64,000 bases of DNA from Catenaria anguillulae PL171 (Eukaryota; Blastocladiomycota; Blastocladiomycetes; Blastocladiales; Catenariaceae). This document shows positions 54,838 through 64,000 of the stretch, in pieces. The notes under the pieces were generated by a model. That model saw only the letters and a list, made by a program, of their open reading frames with translations. It did not search any database and was not told where the DNA came from. The translations under genes were made by a program, and so were the position numbers. The stretch's first letter is position 1, and each line of letters opens with the position of its first letter. The stretch covers positions 248,001 to 312,000 of the forward strand of contig MCFL01000022.1 in assembly GCA_002102555.1 (NCBI GenBank). Reading direction: 5' to 3'.

Positions 54838-57800
54838 TCACAACCGTCCATTCATTTGCGTCAGCCCAATCGGCGCCATGGGCGACCCGAGCGCAGCGAC
54901 CGCGCCTCTCGTTGCTGTCCCCCCGTCACCATTGGGCCCACGATTCACTCTCAGCCGCTCCATCAACACTTGCAGCCTCCTCCTTGCCGCGTGCCGCGAC
55001 TTGCTGGTTCTTGAATGGCTCACGGTTGCGTTGCCCGCACTGGGCAAATCTGCCATGGCCTCTGGCGACATGGGAACCACGGCGGTGGCTGCGCACATGA
55101 TGGGAATGTTGCTGACGAGATCGCGAGGTGTGCCCGGCATGGTGACGAGGTAGGTGACAAAGGCGATGGGCGTGGTGGCCGATGGGTCTGGAGCCGGGAG
55201 CGTGTGGACTTCCACGGATAAGGGCTACAGGTTGGACGGACACAAAGTCAGAACGGAGATTCACAACATGGGAGACCAAAACGGGATATTGCGAACCGTG
55301 ATGTGCTGTGGAGGAAGAGACGAGACGGTCAGTCCGTTGCTGCGACCAATCGTGGTTTTGGGAGTCATGGGCGACATGGGAATCAGGATCGGGTCGTTGG
55401 ACGCATAGTGGCCTAGGCCGGTTGCACCGATGCTAGCTCCATGGCTCAAGGCCGACGATGGCATTTGCGAACCCGACACGGGAGATCCAGGGTCCGTTGG
55501 CTTTTCCAGTGAAGGCGAGCTTGGAGGTAACGCTGCTGAAGACTTGATTGTCGTGTTCAACAGCGGGAGCATGGTCGAATTGAAGAGTCCACGGTACGAC
55601 GATTGTCGCACTGGCGCCTGCGGCGGCGTAGCATGTTGGGAATGCGCCGTAGGCAGCAATGAGTTGACGTGAATCTGATACATTGTCGCACCGACCTTTG
55701 GAATGGCCATGGGACTGTTGGGATTGACGCCCATCATGATTTGCCGTTGCCTGCGAACGGCTTGGCGAAAGGCAATCATACCAGATGCCAAGAGGCAGAT
55801 AACGCCCACGCCCAGCATCTGTATTCCGATCAGTCAGTCCTTTTGAATCGAGACTTTTAGAGTATCAACGGACGTACAAGCTGCCCATTGAAATCGTCGT
55901 TCGACGTTGGCGTGCGAACAGTTGACGTTTGCACCGACACCAAGAACGTGTACGTGTAATCGCGAGCCGTGTCCGTGTTGGCCAAACGAATCACATACCA
56001 ACCACCAAAGCGTCGGTCGTCGGTTGAAGACATGTACGACGACGCTTCGGTGGTTGTAAACGTCCCATTCTTGGGCAAGTTGATGATGGACATGCGAATC
56101 GCAGGAATCTTGACCCGATCGGGTGCGTACAGCTCGAAAAAGATGTCCTTTTCCGGTTCATTAATGAAGACTTTCAAGTCAACGGAAGAGCCGGCGGTGA
56201 GCTTGCTGGTAATGGTGGACCCGAGGGGAATAATTGTCCCTGTTTGTTGCGAATGTCAGTTTGTGCGGACTACACTGCTGAGGCATATGGCGTGACTTGG
56301 AAAACCGTACGAGCCGGGCAAATCGCATTGTCGCATTGATACTTGCAAGTGCCATCGCACCATCCACACCCGGGCTTGGCGACACAATCTGCGCAATCGT
56401 TGAACTTGGCGCACCAATTTGCATGGCGGCACGTAGCCTTTTCGTCTGCATTCAATACTGGAATGGGCACTTGCAGCTTGACCAAATCACCCAAATCCGC
56501 CCCATTGTGCCCACCCAAAATCACCAGCTCGTCTGCATTGGCACCTCTTACGACCGCCGAGTGTGACCGTCGGTTCTTTCCCGGAATGCTGGTTGCATTC
56601 ACCACCCGCATGCAATCCAAATCAAACACGTGCAGACGGTCGGAAAAACACATGTCCGACAAGGATCCCGCCGTGAGAGCGCTGAGCTGTCCGCCAAAGA
56701 GGGCAACGTGTGACTTTGAGGTGCCCATGAGGTTTCCAGTGCGATACATGCGAGACTCGAGGTTCAAGCCTGACCCGTACAGGTCGAAATACCACAGGTC
56801 CGTGGGAACATGGTACGAGTGAATTGACGTCTGCGTAAACACGTGAATGAACCGCGACTCGGGTCGGTACACGCCTGGTGACGCCACGCTGGACGCAAAC
56901 GTCTGGAGTGGGTGCGAGCTGCTGTTGAGCTGTTTCCAGGTGTTTGCCGCCAAATCATAGGCAAATGCGAGCCTGCTAGCAGAAAAGTATCCATTTCTTT
57001 GCGTCCACCCACCCATAAGGAACAGCTTGTTTTCCTCTGGTGCAGCGATAAAGGTGGGCCAGTATAGCCCTGGGAGAACAATGCCTGGGCGAAGCTGAGA
57101 CCACTGGCGAGTACCGGGAAAGTATTCCCACAGTTCGCTGGAAATGCCGAACAAAGTGATGCCACCAAACATGAAGACGCGGGAACCAAGAGTGACCATC
57201 GTGTGCGAGTAGCGTGGAGATGGGATAGGCGAGTTTGAGCTGACGGGCGGATTGACATCGTCCCATTGTTGAGAGCTGAACGAGTATTGGAGATTGTCAA
57301 ATGGAAGGACGCTAGTGAGCGATTGGCCTCCTGTCACAAGCATGGTGTCGGATCCGTTGAGGTACACCCCTGCATGGCTAAAGCGCGGCGTGAACCGACT
57401 CCCAGCAGAATCTAAGATGGCACACAATGGTGAATCAGATACAGATTGAAGAGCGGGCACGCGGACGCCGGAAGACACATACCTCTTTCGCACATGGATC
57501 CACCAGCACCAGCCGCACACACACATTGTCCATTCACACACGTTCCCCTGCCAAAGCACAGTCCATTGTCGCACGAATCAACCACCTCGTAACTCGCCGT
57601 GAATCCGGTACCCTGCACATCGATATCCGTGGTGAATTCGACGACGAGGTTGGGACCCGTCGACACAAATACATCTAGTTTGACATAGCTTGTGCGATTA
57701 CCGCACAGTTTTCCCACGATCGACCCAGAATTTGCCTCTGGTCCGTCGTAAACGCTCACAAAGTCATACGAGCATTCAGTGTGCAGGTGGGAAAAGGACA

Positions 57801-58032
57801 ACTTGATGCGCTTGGACAGATCCGGAGTTGAGATTCGCCATCGGCACGCCAAGTTGTTTGGATATTGTGAAAGCCTGATTCCAAATGTGCCAGTTGGATC
57901 GGACAGAGTGGCGAGCTGATCACGGCCGCAGGCGGATGGTAAATTCACAGTCTGAGCTAGGGCAACTTGCAAGGACCAGCAAGTTGAAAGTAGGAGGAGG
58001 ACGAAAGCATGCATGAGCTTGTTGGTGTGCAT
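54838..58032 (-). CDS. Attractin/MEGF8-like receptor: CUB, EGF, Kelch, PSI, one membrane helix (973 aa, five exons)
   Basis: Exons 58032-57483, 57411-56311, 56239-55878, 55818-55297 and 55224-54838; all junctions keep frame. A signal peptide (LMHAFVLLLLSTCWSL) opens the protein. A CUB domain (~30-150; WRISTPDLSKRIKLSFSHLHTE, SYDFVSVYDGP) and an EGF-like module (CDNGLCFGRGTCVNGQCVC) follow. Next are Kelch repeats (MLVTGGQSL, RYSHTMVTLGSRVFMFGGIT, NKLFLMGGW, HVALFGGQLS, LVILGGHNG) and a PSI module (CAKFNDCADCVAKPGCGWCDGTC). The stalk ends in a membrane helix (MLGVGVICLLASGMIAF, ~672-690). The cytoplasmic tail of ~280 residues includes LSVEVHTLPAPDPSATTPIAFVTYLVTMPG, which resembles the conserved tail of animal attractins. 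Probable cell-surface adhesion or signalling protein; ligand unknown. Confidence 0.85.
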
Positions 58033-58744
58033 GTCGATGAGTGACCGTGTGGTTGGCTTTGACGTGATGGATACTTTGCTCTGCGTATGGGGTGCGTCAA
58101 TGCATGGTGCTGCGATTGCTCTACCACCCGTTCTTTTCCATTGTATATATAGGCCAACGCAACGGCCATGGAGCAATCAGTCATGTTCGCGGGCGATTCG
58201 TGGTCACCGCAAGCAAGCGCGTCATCACTCAACCCCGATGACACAGTGCTGGCTGTGCCTGCTGCACTGACGGTATCGTCCCTGACATAACGACAGGAAT
58301 CGCGGATACTTGAACTACTAGCGTACTGGTCACCTATCTAATTCAGGACATTCGAGCCGGTCCCAAACGGTCCATATCGGCCATATGTATTTATCGTGTT
58401 TTCACACGGAAACGTTTTTCAAGTGCCGAACGAGTTGTGTTGTGTGGAGTGCACAAGAAGGGTAACGTTGAAAAGCTCGCAGCACAACCCAAGCCAACCA
58501 TCACTTTCCTTTCGTCCATCGCTGATGGCCCGCGACACAGAAATACGAAATCCATGATATCGGCCACTGGCCACCGACGTTGCATTCCGCACATTCACGA
58601 CCTGATTCTGCTGTGCCTGAAGTGCCCACCGAATCGACTCTCCTCGCTCCAGCTCCACCTCGGCCTCGTGATCCGACCCATCCAGGGCTCTCTCCTCGTG
58701 TCAGTGCTGCCGCCACCAACGCGAGGTTGCAACCGCCTACCGTC
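58033..58744. promoter_or_regulatory. Divergent promoter region of the attractin-like gene and the lipase
   Basis: A 712-bp interval between divergent starts. A TATATA string lies at about 58142-58148, roughly 110 bp upstream of the attractin-like ATG and plausibly its TATA element. The lipase frame is open upstream to an in-frame ATG at 58580. Confidence 0.45.
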
Positions 58745-60878
58745 ATGGCTCGCATTCCCTTTGTTTCTCGCGTCGGCCTCACCGACTACCTGAGCTTGGG
58801 CCTCGCCTTCGCCGTCCTCCTGCTGGACCCAGTCCTGCGCATCATCGCCTGGATCTTCCCCGCAGCGCTCGTTGACCATCTGCGCTACACGTTGTACCCG
58901 CGCTTCCCGCGCCTGTTTGCCGGCTGGGGCTCGGACGACACAGATGCCTCGCCCGCCTCACCCACGGGCACGGGCAAATCGGGTGCCGGCGTGGCCATCC
59001 CGCTCGTATTGCAGCTCAAGCTCACGCACATTCGCGACATTGTTCAACACTTTGGGTTCCCGTTCCAGGAGCATTACGTCGACTCGGACGGGTACAGGCT
59101 GGGCATTCATCGGATTCCGGCTGGCCCGACGCGGTCGGGTGTGCCCAGGTCACCTGGGAGGGCCGCAAGTCGGCCCGGATCACCCGCAACAGGTTTGGGC
59201 GGTGAGCCAGATCAGAGGACACCAACCAATGGCAGTAGCTTGCCCGTGCTGCTGAGGCGACCTGGAACACCCATGTCACAGGCGCAGCCGCGGCCAGTGG
59301 TCTTGTTGTGGCGTACGTCATTTTCGACCCCACAAGTCACTATTCACACGTTTCATGGCTCACTCCTTGACATACATACAATGTAGACGGGTTCATGATG
59401 TGTTCGGATGTGTGGGTATTGGACCGCTACAACTCGCTCGCCTACATGCTGGTGGAGGAAGGGTATGCTTGGCTCGTGTTGGTGCCATTTCAGATCACAC
59501 ACGCTGACTTGATGGGTCCAACAGCTACGACGTCTGGCTCGGTAACAACCGTGGCAACAAGTACAGCTACAAGCACATCACCCTGTCGCCTCAATCCGAA
59601 TCCTTCTGGAACTTCAGCCTGGACGAATACGCCCGCGACCTCTCGCACACGGTCGACTACATTCTCGAGCAAACAAAGCAGCCGTCGCTCATTTACATTG
59701 GATTTTCTCAAGGCACAGCCCAATTGTTTGCCGCTCTCTCGTGCGACCCAAAGCTCAATGCCAAAATCCGGCTCGCGTGCTGCTTGGCGCCCACGGGCAA
59801 ACCGCACGACCTGCGCAACTCGTTTGTCACGTCGATTGTGAAATCCACGCCCAACTTTTTGTATCTGCTGTTTGGACGCAAGGCAGCCATTCCGTCAGTC
59901 CTGTTCTGGCAATCCATGTTTACGCCCAAGATCTGGGTGCGCATGCTCGACTTTTGCATGAACAAGCTCTTTTCGTGGTCGTTGGACGAGATCCAATTCA
60001 AGGACAAGATCCTGCTGTACCAGTTCCTGTTTTCTACGGCCTCGGTAAAATCCGTCGTGCACTGGTTTCAAATAATCCGTTCGCGCGGATTTGCCATGTA
60101 CGACGACGACCCGAGCGCGCGGCCCTGGGGACAGCACTCGCTCACGCACCCGCCGCACGCCTACCCGCTGAAAAACATTGCCACGCCCATTGCCCTGTTT
60201 TACGGCGCCAAGGATACGCTTTCCGACTTGCCGTTTTTGCTCGGCAATTTGCCAAGGCCCGTGTTTGTGCACAAGGTCCAGGATTACGAGCACCTCGACT
60301 GTTTGTGGGCCACGTCGGCAAAGGACATTTTATTCCCTGCCGTGCTGGGCGTCATGCGGTACTATGGCGACAGGCATCCCGATGGATCGGCGGCGCTTGC
60401 CCCAAGGATGCACCCGACCGTGTCGGACGAGGTGATTGATCGCGTCATGGCGTACGGCATTGTGCCAGAAGATGTGGTGCCGACATACGAGGGCAGGTCG
60501 GGCGATGGCGATGCACCCGACACGTATGTGGATCAAGACGTCAGGTCGGATTCGTGTGACTTGGACCCGGACACGACCGACTTGTTGAATGCCGTCATGG
60601 CGATTCCGGGCATTCGCGAGCGTAAAGAGTTTGTGTCGCCGCGCGGTGTGCCGCCGCTCACGCTGCCCAATGGAGACGCAACGGGCGTGAATGGGGTTGC
60701 TGGTGGGGCAAAGATCCGCAAGCGGTTGCGCAAAAAGATTGTGGCGGGTTTGAATGGGCGGGCCGTAGGCGAAACAAGCACGGGCGAGTTGCCGGCCACC
60801 GCGAGGGGTCACGGTGACCGCATTGCGGTCCCTGTGGGTGCTGGTGGTGGCGACGACGTTCAGATAGGCGCAGATTGA
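58745..60878 (+). CDS. TGL1-like steryl-ester/triacylglycerol lipase (665 aa, three exons)
   Basis: Exons 58745-59312, 59387-59462 and 59525-60878 give 665 residues. The N-terminus has a hydrophobic hairpin (YLSLGLAFAVLLLDPVLRIIAWIFP), as in yeast Tgl1/Yeh lipases, then HIRDIVQHFGFPFQEHYVDSDGYRLGIHRIP, typical of AB-hydrolase-associated lipases. The oxyanion motif HGFMMCSDVWV is rebuilt over intron 1 and EGYDVWLGNNRGNKYS over intron 2. The catalytic triad is visible: Ser in GFSQGTAQ, Asp in YGAKDTLSD, His in YEHLDCLW. A Pro/Ser/Gly-rich insert of ~60 residues precedes the oxyanion motif. The last ~150 residues are hydrophilic. The enzyme likely hydrolyses steryl esters on lipid droplets or at the plasma membrane. 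Confidence 0.88.
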
Positions 60879-61105
60879 ACCATAAGTTCAGTGTCGTGAC
60901 CTCGAGTGGATGTGTGTGCCGTTCGTCATTTGGCCTGGAACTTGTATTTCACAACGTTCTCCTGTGCCCACGTACCATTTCTTGCGTTTAAACATCATAT
61001 CTCCCAACCCGATACTCGCCCTTTGTTCGTTCATGTCGAATCCTTTATGCTCCTTTACAATGAACATATGCATTGATTCAAATCAACCATGTTCCACGAA
61101 AAAGC

Positions 61106-62905
61106 TCACTTGCCCGCTTCCGGCCCCTTCTGCTCTGCCTGCGGATCTGGCACCGCACTCGGGAAATCCGCCAACTCAAACCCCGCGGGTGTCCCCTTGA
61201 TCTCGCCACTGGCCACAGCCATCATCTTGTAAACAACGCCCATCTGCTTTGCTGCCATGAGCCGCGTCATGGCCGTCCGCACATCCATCTTGCGCTCATG
61301 CGTGTCGGCCGCGCGCAGAAGCTGCCTTGCACGGTCCTCGATGCCCATGCGTGCCAAAAAGTGCCGCTGGGTGGTCGGGCCCCAGTGCTTCACAAGTGGC
61401 TTGCCAGACGTGGCCGAGGCGGTAAATGAGTAGGGCTCGAGCGACCATTTCAGCAGCGAAAAGTCGACATCGGCAGACAGGTCAGAGAGGCCTGGGTGAG
61501 AAAAGAGGTGCGTAAATTGGTGGTTGCGGATGGCCTATTCGTGGTCGCAGAGAGTCAGTAATCCCAGCCGAAGCGACGACGGTCGGAAGAATATTGTGCG
61601 AAAAAGGTACTCGCAGACTGGCATTTGCCGGTTTATCGTTGCCATAATCCATGATGAGGCCCGATCCGTTACACTTGCCAAGCAAGTCGGCAATCTTATG
61701 CATGTACCCGGTGGCCTCGGGGCACACTTCGATCACGTCACCCTCGGCGTGGTGGTCGTATTGCCCCGTTGCTTCGATGAGGGCAGTCACGGATTGGGTC
61801 TTTTCGGGGGCAATTACGTAGCGGAAATGGTAAGGGCTGGAGGAGCGTGGATGGTGAGGACTGCAAACCCAGCACAAAAGGCAGAGGGCCAACATACGTT
61901 TCTGGCGAGTCGTCGACATCGACCATGATTTCCCGCCATCCTTGATCAGTTTTCTGTCGACCATACGCAAATGAAGGGGTGAACAATTCACACACGACAA
62001 ACTCGGAAAAGAGGGTGCAAAGCGTATACCTTGAATTTGAAGACGGGAAGTGCGTCAAAGAACTCGTGCGCAACCAAGAATGTGTAATCCTCTGTGCGTG
62101 TATGAATGCATGGGTTAGCCAAAGCAGGCTTGGACGTCGGTATCAGGGCATGAATGCTCAACGAACCCTCTTGAATGTCGGCCAAGTTTTCATACCATGC
62201 GACTTGCATGCCATTCGTCAGCCATACCTTCTCCAAGTGCTTGAACTCGTTCCTCTCTTCTCTGTCCACGGCCGCTCCAACCGCCTTGGTTATCGACTCG
62301 AGCTGCACCTCCCTCAACTTTGGCGATGCCTCCACCAACACAACACGCTGCAGCACACCCTGAAACTTGCGAAACTGATTAAGGGATCGAATCATATCCG
62401 CGACAAGTGTGCCCCTGCCAGGGCCCAGCTCGACAATCTGTACCCGCTTTGGAGACTCCATGGCCAGCCAGTTTGTCATGAACCACACGCCAATGAGCTC
62501 ACCAAACATTTGCGAGATTTCGGGCGAGGTGATAAAGTCGCCCTTGGCACCAAAGACTTGCTGCTGCATGTAGTATCCGTACACGGGGTGCGTCAAGCAC
62601 CGGCGCATGTACTGCGAGACGGAGAGTGGGCCGCGGAACCGGATTTCGTCAGCCATTTCCTTGACGAGTGGGGTGATGGGTTCCTTTCCCGTGTCAGTTG
62701 AGGGAGCGGTGTCGGGAACTGCAATTGCAGGTGTGGAAAGGCCCCGGGCGTTGATTTGACGGGAATGCGAGACAGGGGAAGCACCATGGAGGAGACGAGG
62801 CGGGACAGGACGCAAGGCGGCCAGGCAAAAACGGCTCGACATGGCCCTGCAGGTCCGGAGCGCAAACTGAGGTGGAGAAATCATGATGCGCAGCGTCGTA
62901 TACAT
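61106..62905 (-). CDS. NDUFAF7: NDUFAF7 mitochondrial complex I assembly methyltransferase (503 aa, five exons)
   Basis: Exons 62905-62167, 62091-62030, 61953-61898, 61836-61611 and 61534-61106 give 503 residues. The N-terminal ~60 residues are rich in Arg, Ser and Ala, as in a mitochondrial presequence. Then come GPLSVSQYMRRCLTHPVYGYY, GDFITSPEISQMFGELIGVW and the SAM-binding motif I IVELGPGRGTLVADMI, followed by VVLVEASPKLREVQ. After splicing there is FLVAHEFFDALPVFKFK, IEVCPEATGYMHKIADLL, GLIMDYGN, LRAIRNHQFTHLF and LSADVDFSLL. NDUFAF7 dimethylates an arginine of the 49-kDa (NDUFS2) subunit early in complex I assembly. Later in-frame ATGs (for example 62884) would also leave a presequence. 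Confidence 0.9.
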
Positions 62906-63382
62906 TGCATGATTGGAGTTGAAGGAACAAGAGACCTGCCAGACGATGTTTGCATGTGTTGCGTTACCTCCATTGACATTTTTTCATTGTGGTCACGTCA
63001 GATCGGCGGACTGCTGCCAATAGGTAACGTGCTCCGACGGACGGGCAATGTGGCGCACATATCGTGAATAGCGGTAACGGTAATACATCTATGTAAACAT
63101 AATGTGGCCCACTTGAGCGCATGTAACGTATGTCGTCACCATGATCGCACACTCTGCATTCGCAACAACACCTTCATCCAATCCCCGATTCAACATCCAC
63201 CTTGGGCTGCACGGACCTACCGCGACAGGCTGCCAACACACTTCACGCCGACACCACCCACATCAATCAATCGGATCAACTATTTCCATCCTCATCGCTA
63301 TTGACACTTACACCGTAGTTTACTATTGCATCTTCAATAGATCCTTTCACACAACTAGTTTCCAATCTCCTATCATTCCATC
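62906..63382. promoter_or_regulatory. Divergent promoter region of NDUFAF7 and clathrin light chain
   Basis: A 477-bp interval between divergent starts. It contains A/T-rich DNA near 63075-63105 and 63270-63350. No specific element can be named. Confidence 0.45.
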
Positions 63383-64000
63383 ATGGCCGACTTTGGTGAT
63401 TTCTCCTCGGGCGACCCTACCGCCGACTTCCTTGCTCGCGAACGCGCCATTCTTGGTATGGGTTACCGCTTTGCCTCATTCATTCCCCCTAGCCGCTCGC
63501 ACCAAACAAACTTTGACTAACGCGCTGTCCACGTTAGGCGACGCTGCCGCCGAGTTCTCTGGCACCTCCACCTCCGCCGCGACTGGCGCTGCCGCGTCCA
63601 CTGGCCTCCCGCCCGAAATGGCCGCCTTCCCTCCTGTCGATGCATTCGCGACTGGCGGATCCGGATCGGGCGCTGCCGCTGCCACTGCCGATATTTTCGG
63701 CGGTGGTGCGGGCGCGACCGTCGCCGATGGCGGCGCGGACGTGTTTGGCGCTGCCCCCGTTGCCTCGGGAGGTGCTGGGCCGTGGGTGCCACCTGCCACC
63801 ATGGGGATGAGTTTGCCACTGCCCAGTTCTCCTGCTCAAGGGGTATGCCTCTTTTTTCTTTTACTTGCCTCACTTGATGCCACCGTGATCTAATTGGTTC
63901 ATTGTGTTCAATCGTCTGGGTAGTCGTCTATCATGGGCGGCGGCCAATCGCCCGTGTCGACCACCACCTCGACGCCCGCACCTGCCATGCCCGACATGGA
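63383..64000 (+). CDS. CLC1: Clathrin light chain, 5' part (runs off the right edge)
   Basis: Exons 63383-63455, 63538-63842 and 63924 to beyond 64000. The start ADFGDFSSGDPTADFLARERAILG, with DPTxDFLARE continuing into GDAAAEF across the first intron, is the pattern of fungal clathrin light chains. It is followed by an Ala/Gly/Pro-rich linker (VDAFATGGSG, ATADIFGGGAG) typical of the disordered N-terminal third. The heavy-chain-binding helix is expected past the window edge and cannot be checked. The light chain regulates clathrin lattice assembly in endocytosis and Golgi traffic. Confidence 0.75.

Noticed and set aside
1-64000. tRNA or rRNA genes
   Set aside because: Intergenic stretches were scanned for cloverleaf-like conserved tRNA boxes and rRNA motifs and none was recognised by eye. 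A covariance-model search would be decisive.

Overview
This is a nuclear segment from a eukaryote, almost certainly an early-diverging fungus, and most likely a blastocladiomycete or chytrid of the Catenaria/Allomyces type (inferred). Four things point there. The genes carry many short introns (59-109 nt) with GTACGT/GTATGT/GTGCGT-like donors. The fungal H3K56 acetyltransferase Rtt109 is present. Genes are closely packed on both strands with moderately GC-rich coding sequence. Fungal genes are mixed with an attractin-like CUB/EGF/Kelch receptor. I saw no bacterial, plasmid, phage or CRISPR features and no recognisable rRNA or tRNA gene.

Layout. 0.5-3 kb: a large WW-rich, F-box-like/ankyrin-like protein and a tandem 3' fragment of it. 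3-4.3 kb: intergenic DNA with three copies of a palindrome. 4.3-12.3 kb: a DUF6604 protein and a nine-exon ABCC (MRP-type) transporter. 13.4-14.8 kb: a decayed copy of the WW family. 15-22 kb: UTP11, a GPATCH8-like G-patch/zinc-finger protein, an unrecognised 593-residue protein and SAS10/UTP3. 22.9-28 kb: Rtt109, an ABHD1/3-type hydrolase, ENY2/SUS1 and proteasome chaperone PAC3. 28-30.4 kb: two tandem WW-family copies. 30.9-34.2 kb: RanGAP and the phenylalanyl-tRNA synthetase beta chain, divergent from each other. 34.3-42.5 kb: UXT, a saccharopine-dehydrogenase-like oxidoreductase, a MAPEG-like membrane protein, proteasome PSMA4 and RINT1/TIP20. 42.9-45.1 kb: an intact and a broken WW-family copy. 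45.2-46.1 kb: a stand-alone retropepsin-like gene. 47.2-48.8 kb: a Q/N/S-rich prion-like protein. 49.4-52.7 kb: an AVT-type amino-acid transporter and ribosomal protein eS25. 53.2-54.4 kb: another decayed WW-family copy. 54.8-60.9 kb: the attractin-like receptor and, divergent from it, a TGL1-like steryl-ester lipase. 61.1-62.9 kb: NDUFAF7. 63.4 kb to the right edge: the 5' part of a clathrin light chain.

Most genes are unrelated housekeeping genes. They cover ribosome assembly (UTP11, SAS10, eS25), the proteasome (PSMA4, PAC3), chromatin and transcription (Rtt109, ENY2), nuclear transport (RanGAP), membrane traffic (RINT1, clathrin light chain) and mitochondria (NDUFAF7). The accessory content is the lineage-expanded WW family (eight copies or fragments), the retropepsin-like gene and the Q/N/S-rich protein. 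For the spliced housekeeping genes I inferred exon structures by hand; in each the coding length is a multiple of three and conserved motifs join across the junctions. Five single-base deletions interrupt RanGAP and PheRS-beta between 31.85 and 33.30 kb, and one interrupts RINT1 at 40.70 kb. They behave like consensus-sequence errors rather than gene death.
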